Source of the DNA: JAEUIT01 sp034439815
Lineage (GTDB): Bacteria > Planctomycetota > Phycisphaerae > Phycisphaerales > SM1A02
Direction: 5' to 3'
Assembly (NCBI GenBank): GCA_034439815.1
Contig: JAWXBD010000011.1
Location: 1-32,634 of the forward strand
DNA: 32,634 nt
Under the pieces are notes generated by a model. It was given only the letters and a program-made list of their open reading frames with translations, ran no database searches and had not been told where the DNA came from. The first letter of the stretch is position 1, and every line of letters begins with the position of its first letter. Shown here piece after piece: positions 1 through 7,309 of the stretch. The position numbers were made by a program, and so were the translations under genes.

Positions 1-230
1 CCCGCCCACCATCGCGCCTCGCGATGGTGGGCGGGGGGACGTCAGGCTGGCGCACCCCCTCCACCACGGCTGCGCTTCGCTACGCCGCGGTCCCCCGGCC
101 CCCAACGAAACGCTGGGGGAGGATGCAGCGGGGTCGCATGCTCGGAGTGTTAGGCCTCTTGCATCCTCCCCCAATGCTCTGCATTGGGGGAGGGGGACCA
201 TCGCGCCTCGCGATGGTGGTGGGGGGACGT
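1..230. repeat. Palindrome-rich dispersed repeat, copy A
   Basis: This stretch is a chain of hairpins. Bases 1-16 and 20-35 are a perfect 16-bp inverted repeat (right arm CGCGATGGTGGGCGGG) with loop CCT. Bases 165-177 and 181-193 form a perfect 13-bp hairpin with loop TCT. Bases 197-205 and 209-217 repeat the core of the first hairpin, and 99-119 form a weaker one. The part from about 10 to 147 recurs nearly unchanged at about 11661-11798. The short open frames through it are shared by both copies, but the palindromic composition makes coding unlikely. It resembles a REP/MITE-like intergenic element; its family is not known to me. Confidence 0.8.
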
Positions 231-233
231 TAG

Positions 234-365
234 TCCGTCGCCGAGGCCTCGCGTCTCGTCGGCGTCTCGCGCACGAGCGCTTACAAGTGGCTGTCGCGCT
301 TCCGCGAGAGCGGATGCGCGGCGCTCGAGGACAGGAGCCGATCTCGCCTCACGCAGGATCGCGCG
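234..365 (+). pseudogene. Remnant of an IS481-like transposase (N-terminal helix-turn-helix)
   Basis: An in-frame stretch from 234, directly after a TAG at 231-233, translates to about 43 residues containing AEASRLVGVSRTSAYKWLSR followed by FRESGCAALEDRSRSR. This matches the N-terminal helix-turn-helix of IS481/IS3-type transposases, where the pattern GVSR-x-x-AYKWL-x-R(F/Y)-x-x-x-G-x-x-x-L-x-D-R-S is typical. The start codon and first helix are missing, and the catalytic DDE domain does not follow: after about 365 the sequence passes into another repeat. It is flanked by the palindromic repeat on the left and the 50-bp repeat on the right, so it is a scrap of a mobile element rather than a gene. 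Confidence 0.65.
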
Positions 366-413
366 CGTCGGCCGCCGAACTGCATTCGAATGCGTGTGGC
401 CGTTGTGCCTTCG
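364..413. repeat. Dispersed 50-bp repeat, copy 1 of 3
   Basis: The block centred on GAACTGCATTCGAATGCGTG followed by TGGCCGTTGTGCCTTCG recurs with changes at about 11590-11637 and 11896-11942. The inner TGCATTCGAATGC part is close to self-complementary. The element touches the transposase scrap on its left. Function unknown. Confidence 0.6.
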
Positions 414-827
414 CAATCGCATGATCCACGAGTACGACACCATTGATGCCTCAATCGTGTGGACGATGGTCATTGAGTACATCCCGCCGCTCGTCGCCGA
501 GCGTGAGCGGGCGCTGGAAGCGTGGCCCGCGCTCCGAACTCGGGATGGTCGCCTGCGCGACCGTCGCAAAGTTCCTCGGCGTCGTCGAATCGGCCCGCCG
601 GGCCGGGGAAGCGTGAGCACCAAAGCGGTTCGCGCAGACCGCGCCCGCACCAAACCCGGAAGTGACTACTCCGGCTCAATTTCCCGATCCTCGACGTAAT
701 CACGGAGTGATTGTATTTGACTCGGAGGAGGCACCTCTCATTCGTCTCGCCCGGAACGCCACTCCGCGCTGCGCGATCGCGTACGTCGCTTCGCACGCTG
801 GCTGTACCCCTCGCTGAGGAGATCCCA
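414..827. other. Stretch without a recognisable gene
   Basis: Frames here are open for up to about 170 codons on either strand because of the high GC content, but none has a plausible start, ribosome binding site and recognisable protein together. A short frame ending at the TGA near 618 (MVACATVAKFLGVVESARRA and 3 more residues) looks protein-like and could be the tail of a lost gene, but I cannot assign it. The last about 15 bases carry the AGGAGA ribosome binding site of the next gene. Confidence 0.4.
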
Positions 828-2492
828 ATGACGTGGAAGAACCGATTGACGATCGTGGTGCTCGCAGCTTCGACATCGTTCGCTCTCGCGGGGACAGGTT
901 CCGGAGATGTCGTCTACGTCAAAGCCTCGGCGGCCGGGAGCAATGACGGATCGTCGTGGGCCGACGCGTTCACGACATTCAACCAAGCCTTGGAGTCGGC
1001 GCAGCCCGGCGACCAAGTTTGGTCCGCTCTCGGCACCTACCCCGTGCCGACCGACTTTGGGTTCATCGCACCGGTCGGCGTGTCGCTGTTCGGTGGCTTC
1101 GTCGGCAACGAGGTTGCCGTCGGTCAGCGGCTTCCCACGAACCGTACGCATCTGACGGGCTTCCATCCATTCCGCGCCAACGTCGTGCTCACGCTCGACG
1201 GTCCAACGCGCGGCACGGTCGTCGACGGCTTCAAACTCGACGGAACGCTCACGATCGACCACGACGGCGGCGGCTTGGCCATCCACGGCGGAACGGTCAC
1301 GGTGCGCAACTGTCTGTTCATCGACAACATCGCTGGCAGCGGCGCTTGCGCGTTCCTCTCGAACGCTGAAGCGACCTTCACCGACTGCGAGTTCGACAAC
1401 AACTTCTGCCAGGTCGGCGACGGTGGTGGCATCGAGGCGGTCGGACGCGGCTCACTCGACGTCACGAACTGTCAATTCCGTGACAATCTTGCTCGCGAAC
1501 TCTACGGTGTCTGCGGGCGCGGCGGCGGCATCTTCGCAGACAGCGGCATCGTTCTTCGCGTGCGTGATTCGCTCTTCGAGCGGAACCGTGCCTACAACCT
1601 CGGTCAACAGCTCGTCGCCACTGGTGGAGGAATCGCTAACCGCTCGTCAGACGCACGCATCGACAACTGCACGTTCATCCGGAACGACGCGACGCTTGGT
1701 GGAGCGATTTCAAGCGAAGCACCGATCGCCATTGTCAACTGCCTCATGGCGTGCAACCGCGCCGTCGAGCCGCCAGTCGCAACGCCATTCGAATCCGGGC
1801 AAGGCGGCGCTGTGTTTGGACCCGAGGGCGTTCCAATCACCATCACGAACTGCACGATCGTTGCAAACTGGTCGAAGCACACTGCGGGTGGATTATGGAT
1901 GGACGGCACCGTCGCGAACACGATCTTGTTCTATAACGTCTCGCTGGTTGAACCCGGCGATACCCCGGAGCCGCTCGCCGAACAGCAGTCGCAGGGCGAC
2001 ATCGCGTTCATCTCTTGCACCGTCGAAGGTCTTTCGGTACCGAGCGCCGAGCATCCCGGAACTATTTCAGCGAACCCGAAGCTCCTCGCGCTGCCCATCC
2101 TCGCCAACCCGACGGCGTTCTATCCGACCTACACGCCGGGCGACCTTCATCTGCAAGACAATTCGCCGTGTACTGACGCGGGCGACAACAGCGTCGTGCC
2201 TGTTGGTGTCACGGTCGATCTTGACGGGGTCGCGCGATTCGTTGATGACCCAGCCGCTCCGAACGTTGGTGTGGGAACGCCGCCTTACGTCGACATGGGC
2301 GCCTATGAGGTGCAGTTGATTGCCTTGCCCGGCGACCTCACCGGGGACGGTTCCGTCGACGGTGCCGACCTCGCCGTCCTCCTAGGCGCATGGGGACAGT
2401 GCGGCAATTGCGGCACGTGTAGCGCCGACCTGAACGGAGACTGCATGGTGAACGGCGTGGATCTCGCGATCCTGTTGGGGAACTGGAGCTGA
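828..2492 (+). CDS. Secreted right-handed beta-helix protein with C-terminal dockerin-like repeats
   Basis: 554-residue exported protein. The ATG at 828 is preceded by GAGGAGA about 7 bases upstream and starts a clear signal peptide (MTWKNRLTIVVLAASTSFAL, cleavage after ALAG). Longer forms from 711 lack this. Residues about 30-430 contain repeated N-C-x-F/I and GGGI turns (for example VRNCLFIDN, VTNCQFRDN, IDNCTFIRN, ITNCTIVAN), typical of parallel beta-helix (PbH1) proteins, which often bind or cleave polysaccharides; no catalytic residues can be named. The C-terminus has two EF-hand-like loops, GDLTGDGSVDGADLAVLLG and DLNGDCMVNGVDLAILLGNW, the dockerin-like tail shared with the next two genes and the lectin gene. 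Role (adhesion, polysaccharide handling) is inference. Confidence 0.85.
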   Translation: MTWKNRLTIVVLAASTSFALAGTGSGDVVYVKASAAGSNDGSSWADAFTTFNQALESAQPGDQVWSALGTYPVPTDFGFIAPVGVSLFGGFVGNEVAVGQRLPTNRTHLTGFHPFRANVVLTLDGPTRGTVVDGFKLDGTLTIDHDGGGLAIHGGTVTVRNCLFIDNIAGSGACAFLSNAEATFTDCEFDNNFCQVGDGGGIEAVGRGSLDVTNCQFRDNLARELYGVCGRGGGIFADSGIVLRVRDSLFERNRAYNLGQQLVATGGGIANRSSDARIDNCTFIRNDATLGGAISSEAPIAIVNCLMACNRAVEPPVATPFESGQGGAVFGPEGVPITITNCTIVANWSKHTAGGLWMDGTVANTILFYNVSLVEPGDTPEPLAEQQSQGDIAFISCTVEGLSVPSAEHPGTISANPKLLALPILANPTAFYPTYTPGDLHLQDNSPCTDAGDNSVVPVGVTVDLDGVARFVDDPAAPNVGVGTPPYVDMGAYEVQLIALPGDLTGDGSVDGADLAVLLGAWGQCGNCGTCSADLNGDCMVNGVDLAILLGNWS

Positions 2493-2698
2493 GGTCGATG
2501 CGCCGAATCCGACGAGAATCGCGCTGGCATTTGACGAAACGTGGGGCAAACTGTCCCGCGTCGCTAGAAAACGCAAGATTTTCGTTCGTTCCGTCGGAGG
2601 CTAGCGGCTCGAACTGCGCCTTGCTTGATGGTGGGTGCTGCTTTACGGCTGCGTATCGCTCGGCCATCGGCACTCGATTGTGCAAGGAGAAGTTTGGC

Positions 2699-3586
2699 GT
2701 GAACTCGGCTCGCGACGATGGTTTGTTCGGCGCCGCGCGCCGCGCTGTATTGAGCCTGTCCTGTCTGACCTCGATCCTCGGTGCCGCTGCCACTCCAGCC
2801 GCGTGAGGAGCGGACTACGAATTCATCAATGTCCTCGACAGCTGTGGGACCTTCAGTACGCAACTCGCCGGTCCCGATATCAACAACGGCGGCGATGTCT
2901 CTTTCCTCGCCTACGTTCCCGGTGCATTGGGCGATGGGGGCATCTATCTCACGCAGCAGGGGGTCCCGGTGCCGCTCGTCGATCACACCGGACCGCTCGC
3001 CTTCGGTGTCGCGAACAACCTTCTGTTAGCGACGAGTGTGAACGACAGCGGCAACGTTGCTTTCTCGACGCACGTCGAAGCTGTGAGCGGCGTCGGAATC
3101 TGCACGATCCGGCTCGGTGAGCCGTACAAGAAGGTGATTCAGAAGGGCGACGCGCTCTTCGGCTCGACCGTCAACAAACTCTTCTTCGAGTCGCGCGGTC
3201 TCAACAACAGTGGCGACATCGCCTTCCGCTACAAGCTCAACAACCTCGTGGAGGGAGTGGCGATCGCGAGGAATCTCTGGGCGAGCATTCCGGGCGACAT
3301 TGATGGCGACGGCGACGTGGACGCTTCGGATCTCGCCGCACTGCTCGACGCGTGGGGGACCAGCGATCCGAGCGCGGACGTAGACGGCGACGGCACCGTG
3401 GGTCCGATGGATCTTGCGTTGTTGCTCGGCAACTGGGGCACTGAGACGGCTGCGGTCCGTGGCACGAGTCAATTGGGCTGCTCAGCACGACGTTCGACTT
3501 TTTCTGGCGCGGCTAGTGCGGAACTCTCGCTGTTGTGGGTAGCGCGTCGCAGTGTGCGTCGCGACGAACTCATTCTGGAGAACCGC
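2699..3586 (+). pseudogene. Secreted dockerin-tagged protein, interrupted by an in-frame TGA at the signal-peptide end
   Basis: A GTG at 2699, preceded by AAGGAGA with 8-base spacing, opens a 35-codon signal peptide (hydrophobic core AVLSLSCLTSILGAAATPAA). It ends in TGA at 2804-2806. The same frame then continues GADYEFINVLDSCG and stays open to 4684, covering a mature domain with repeats such as LNNSGDIAFRY, NDSGNVAFSTH and NNGGDVSFLAY, and two dockerin loops (GDIDGDGDVDASDLAALLD and DVDGDGTVGPMDLALLLGNW). So one base, probably CGA to TGA, separates leader from mature protein. There is also no stop after the dockerin: about 45 non-repetitive codons run in frame into the signal peptide of the next gene. 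Either it is a recent pseudogene or the TGA is a sequencing error. Mature function unknown. Confidence 0.7.
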
Positions 3587-4684
3587 ATGAACCTTTGTAC
3601 ATTTCTCAGCGCGGTCGCTGCGCCGATCCTCTCGCTTGCGACGATTTCGCCTGCTGTAGCCGTCTCAACCTGGGATCGAAGCGCCGAGGCCATTTCGATC
3701 CTAACGAAACCCGGCGATCCTGCTGGGTTGTATCGCATTACCGGTGCCTTCAAGGTCGAGGCAAACGATGTGAGCCTTCTCAGCCTCGATACCAAGGTCA
3801 CGATCCTGAAGAACGGTACGGCCATCGCGTCGCAGGTCTTCGACATTCAAGCGAGCGCTGGTGTCCTCGGTGATTGCGTGGCGTGTCCGTCACCGAACAC
3901 GTGCGTTTGTGCGGAACCGAACGGGCCGTGCTCGTGCAGCGCTCTCTGGCTCACGTACAGCGTTCCCAGTGCGACGCCACTCGCAACAGGTGATGTCATC
4001 AAGTTGCAGCTCGCCAATGCATCAGGCAGCGTGGCCGACGCGAACCTCGCCAACGACTCGATCTCGCGCACTTTCGACGGCGCGATTTCGTTCTGGAATC
4101 GACGACTGCACTCGGCTGAACTCACTCCGACGCCCTGCCCGGGCTCGGCGAATCTGTATGACCTCTCGTTCGTCGCATCAGTCAACTTCAAGGGACTGAC
4201 CGGTGCGGTTCCCTTCGACGGCAAGTTGACGTTGTTCGTGGATGGCGTCGTCGCGGCTTCAGTCGGTTTCTGCTCCGACAATCCTTGGATCGCGGCACCG
4301 AGTGCGCCGTGCAACTTTGGTAGTTGCGGCGGCGATTGCGGCACCGGCTCCTGCGCCGGATCGAACGTCCTTCTGACCTGTCAGGATATTGAACTCTACG
4401 GCGGTGCGATCTTGGCGTGCGCCTGCGCCAGCGATCCGTTGTCATACCTCATTTCCGGCATCGCGCTGCCGGGCCTCGCGCCGGGAGCGAGCGTGAAACT
4501 TGTCTTCTCGGGAAATCTCGCGTCGGGGTTGCCGGAGATTCCGCTTCTCAACGACGACAACACCGTCGCGGTCGCACAGGTAGGGCCACCGCAGCGCTGC
4601 GTCGCGGACCTGAACGGAGACGGCGAAGTGAACGCTGCCGACCTCGCGATAGTCCTCGGCGCTTGGGGGACTTGCCCGCGATGA
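3587..4684 (+). CDS. Secreted Cys-rich protein with one dockerin-like loop
   Basis: 365-residue exported protein. The ATG at 3587 has CTGGAG 6-7 bases upstream and begins a signal peptide (MNLCTFLSAVAAPILSLATI, cleavage near SPAVAV). The upstream frame is open because the preceding broken gene lacks a stop, so the start is chosen on the leader and binding site. Two similar beta-sandwich-like halves can be seen: residues about 40-170 (LDTKVTILKNGTAIA) and about 195-340 (FDGKLTLFVDGVVAAS), each with a Cys cluster (CVACPSPNTCVCAE and CNFGSCGGDCGTGSC). The layout suggests CARDB/Ig-like adhesion domains. It ends with a single dockerin-like loop ADLNGDGEVNAADLAIVLG. Surface or extracellular role is inferred; the ligand is unknown. 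Confidence 0.8.
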   Translation: MNLCTFLSAVAAPILSLATISPAVAVSTWDRSAEAISILTKPGDPAGLYRITGAFKVEANDVSLLSLDTKVTILKNGTAIASQVFDIQASAGVLGDCVACPSPNTCVCAEPNGPCSCSALWLTYSVPSATPLATGDVIKLQLANASGSVADANLANDSISRTFDGAISFWNRRLHSAELTPTPCPGSANLYDLSFVASVNFKGLTGAVPFDGKLTLFVDGVVAASVGFCSDNPWIAAPSAPCNFGSCGGDCGTGSCAGSNVLLTCQDIELYGGAILACACASDPLSYLISGIALPGLAPGASVKLVFSGNLASGLPEIPLLNDDNTVAVAQVGPPQRCVADLNGDGEVNAADLAIVLGAWGTCPR

Positions 4685-5094
4685 CGGGAAGCCCCATCCC
4701 GCCGCGGATGATCCACGCCCGCGCGGGCGTCGAATGAAATCGACCCACTCAATGGGTTGGGTCGACCCACGCTGAACGCGTCATAGAACCTTTCCATACG
4801 ATCGCGTCGCCGCGGCGAAAGGTCGATCGGATACGCAGCAGAAGCGAGCCGTAATCGGCTTCGAAGAGCTCAATCGCGCCAGCCTATTCGCTGCGCGGTT
4901 CGGCGAGCATCACGCTGACGTCCGGGCTCTCGTCATCGGCAAGCGCCGAGAACGGAAGACTCAACACGACAGCTAGAACCAGCGAGGCATCCCTGTTGGC
5001 CCGGAGTCCAACAGAAAACTAACAAAGACACGAAGAGGGACAGAGGACGAATCCTCTGTCCCTTCGCTTTGTGTGAATCGTTAGCTCGGCAGCG
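4685..5094. other. Convergent intergenic region with palindromes
   Basis: No gene is seen. It lies between a forward and a reverse gene that converge. It contains a perfect 14-bp palindrome CGCCCGCGCGGGCG at 4716-4729, a 7-bp inverted repeat CGACCCA/TGGGTCG at 4741-4764 and the strong terminator hairpin listed separately at 5036-5063. Confidence 0.6.
5036..5063 (-). terminator. Terminator-like hairpin of the lectin gene
   Basis: Arms AGGGACAGAGGA (5036-5047) and TCCTCTGTCCCT (5052-5063) pair perfectly over 12 bp with loop CGAA. On the reverse strand the hairpin lies about 32 bases after the stop of the lectin gene and is followed by a T-rich run (TCTTTGTTAGTTTTC). The stem is nearly symmetrical, so it may also stop forward transcription. 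Confidence 0.7.
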
Positions 5095-7164
5095 TTAGCC
5101 GCCGCACTGGCACGCACCCCCGCATGGGAACTGCGACTCGCTCACGCAAATGCCGTCCCACTCAGCTTCGCAGCAGAACGGATCGATCTCGCACACGCAT
5201 TGCGTGCAACCGGGTTGATCGCATCCGCCGAACCCATGCGGATCGCAGCAACTCGACTTCGGGCACGTTCCCCAACTTCCGAGCACGATCGCGAGATCCG
5301 AAGCATCGACGTTGCCATCCAAATTGAGGTCGCTCGGGGGTTGGTTCGTGTTCCACGCGCCAAGCACCAACCCGAGGTCATCGCCGCCGACCGAGCCGTT
5401 GCCGTTCACGTCACCGACGCACGGCACTTCGACCACGGCGCGGATCGAGTAAGTGTTGCTGAGATCGTTCCATTTTCCGGTGGCCGCAGAGGCGATCTGG
5501 GCGTAGTCCTCATCGCCGTCGTTGTTCGGCTCACCCGCGTTCCATTTCGTGTAGCTCGATGCCTCGCCGTTGACGGTCTGAAACGCGCCTTCGACGGCTT
5601 CGTCATGGCGACCGATCCACACGGCGATGGGCGTGCCCAGCGCGGCGTTGCAGACATTGATGCGAATCCACTCGTTTTCAGCCGCGCTCCTAACGATTGC
5701 TAGGTAGCCGCCGAGCGACGTCGCGGTCTTCTGCGCCTCGCTCCACGCCGCTGAGTCCAGCACGTAGTACCGATGCTTGTTGCTCGGATTCACGAATGGA
5801 CCTGCAACCACCGGCGGAGCACACAGTGAGTTGGCTTCGCCCACACAGATACCGTCCCAACCGATGTCGCAGCAGAACGAGTCCAACTCGCAGACGACGT
5901 GGCAGCACGACTCGTCGTTGCAGCCCGGTCCATGCGAGAGGAAGCATGAGCCAGCGCTCGGTCCGCAGATGGATCGCTCCAATTCGACGACGCTGAACGT
6001 CGCTGACACGGAACCAAGATCGTTCCAGTCCCCGTTACTCGCGGCGAATGTCACGAAATCCTCGTTGCCCTGATTGTTAGGTTCGCCCAGAATCCAATTC
6101 AGGTACGACGATTGTTGACCGCTTTCCCACACGAAGGTGCCTTCGCTGACCTGATCCGTCAGGCCGAGCCACACATCATGCGCCGGAAGACCGGGAACGT
6201 TGTTGGCGAGGTTGCGTCGTAGCCACTCGTTCTCGATGCCGTCGTTGACCGTGACGAGTTCGCCGCCAAGACCCGCCGCAAACGCTTGGCAGATCGCCCA
6301 CGTCTTCGGGCTGGTGAGTACATATCGATGACCCGTCGACGGATTGATGATGCCCGACGTCAAGGGGATTTGAACGCAAAGCGCGACAGCCTCGCCGACG
6401 CAGACGCTGTCCCACGAAACCGCACAGCAGAATGAGTCCGCTGCGCACACCGACCCACAGCAGGCGGCGTCGTTGCACATCGGTGCCCCATGCGCGAAGA
6501 AACACGATTCGGCACCTGGAGTTCCGCACAGCGCCGTCCCCTGCTGAATCGTCACGTTGTAGGTGAGACTCTCGCTGCCAGTTTGACCGGCGCCAGAGAG
6601 CGTCGCGTTCATGTCGATTGTTAGCACGTACTCGCCGTTCGCGAGGCTAAGTGTCTGGTTCCAAGCGCTATCGCTCGTGAAGCTGAGATTGACTCCCGGA
6701 CCCACGAACGTGATCGCTCCATCGGTGCCGGTCTCGTCCAGCATCCCCAAGAACGCAAACGGCGTCGTCACGCCGGTGCCGAGCCCGCCCACCTTGAACT
6801 TGATCGTCTGTAACTCGTCGGAGATGGCGTGCCCAGCACCAGCAGCCTTCGTTGCGGACAACGTCGCGTTCGCCGTGAAACCGGTGGTCGCATTGCCGGG
6901 GCCGAGCCCGATCCAATTCGAGTGCGCGTTCAGACACGCCTGCGAGTTGCCGTCGGTTACGCATTGGTTAAAGTTGATGATGGTCGTGAACAGTTGCCCC
7001 GGATCAATGTTGTAGCTGGCCTCAACAGGGTCACCGCGTCCGTTCCACGCCGAAACGTTGCCCGCGCGATTGTCGGCGGTCGCTGTAATAGAAAGGGCCG
7101 CGATGGCCGAGTCGGAAAGAAAACTGAGGACGCTCAATCCGCTCAGAAGTGTGTGAGTGCGCAT
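5095..7164 (-). CDS. Secreted protein with two C-type lectin domains, three Cys-rich modules and dockerin loops
   Basis: 689 residues from the ATG at 7164, which has AAGGAACG upstream and starts a signal peptide (LLSGLSVLSFLSDSAIA). Order of parts: an N-terminal beta-domain (about 20-215); a Cys module (CCGSVCAADSFCCAVSWDSV); a C-type lectin-like domain with LGGELVTVNDGIENEWL, WLGLTD and GEPNNQGNEDF; a second Cys module (CCHVVCELDSFCCDIGWDGI); a second lectin domain with LGGYLAIVRSAAENEWI, VWIGRHD and GEPNNDGDEDY; two dockerin loops (GDVNGNGSVGGDDLGLVLG and DLNLDGNVDASDLAIVLG); and a third Cys module at the C-terminus. EPN in both lectin domains is the mannose-type Ca-site motif. Probably a cell-surface carbohydrate-binding protein; the sugar is unknown. 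Confidence 0.88.
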   Translation of the reverse strand: MRTHTLLSGLSVLSFLSDSAIAALSITATADNRAGNVSAWNGRGDPVEASYNIDPGQLFTTIINFNQCVTDGNSQACLNAHSNWIGLGPGNATTGFTANATLSATKAAGAGHAISDELQTIKFKVGGLGTGVTTPFAFLGMLDETGTDGAITFVGPGVNLSFTSDSAWNQTLSLANGEYVLTIDMNATLSGAGQTGSESLTYNVTIQQGTALCGTPGAESCFFAHGAPMCNDAACCGSVCAADSFCCAVSWDSVCVGEAVALCVQIPLTSGIINPSTGHRYVLTSPKTWAICQAFAAGLGGELVTVNDGIENEWLRRNLANNVPGLPAHDVWLGLTDQVSEGTFVWESGQQSSYLNWILGEPNNQGNEDFVTFAASNGDWNDLGSVSATFSVVELERSICGPSAGSCFLSHGPGCNDESCCHVVCELDSFCCDIGWDGICVGEANSLCAPPVVAGPFVNPSNKHRYYVLDSAAWSEAQKTATSLGGYLAIVRSAAENEWIRINVCNAALGTPIAVWIGRHDEAVEGAFQTVNGEASSYTKWNAGEPNNDGDEDYAQIASAATGKWNDLSNTYSIRAVVEVPCVGDVNGNGSVGGDDLGLVLGAWNTNQPPSDLNLDGNVDASDLAIVLGSWGTCPKSSCCDPHGFGGCDQPGCTQCVCEIDPFCCEAEWDGICVSESQFPCGGACQCGG

Positions 7165-7309
7165 AGTTGGTCGTTCCTTGAAAGGTGATGTCGCCCGCGC
7201 CCCGACCGCTCGCGAAAGGAGCGCGGCGCCGAACATCACCTAGCCGACGGACCGCCAACGATTGCGACAAGGATTCCGAGAGAATGCGCTATTCCAAGCA
7301 AACACCGTA

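Noticed and set aside
150..699. Long overlapping open frames on both strands at the left end
   Set aside because: High GC content leaves frames open; none has a leader, family or binding site, and they overlap repeats and a transposase scrap.
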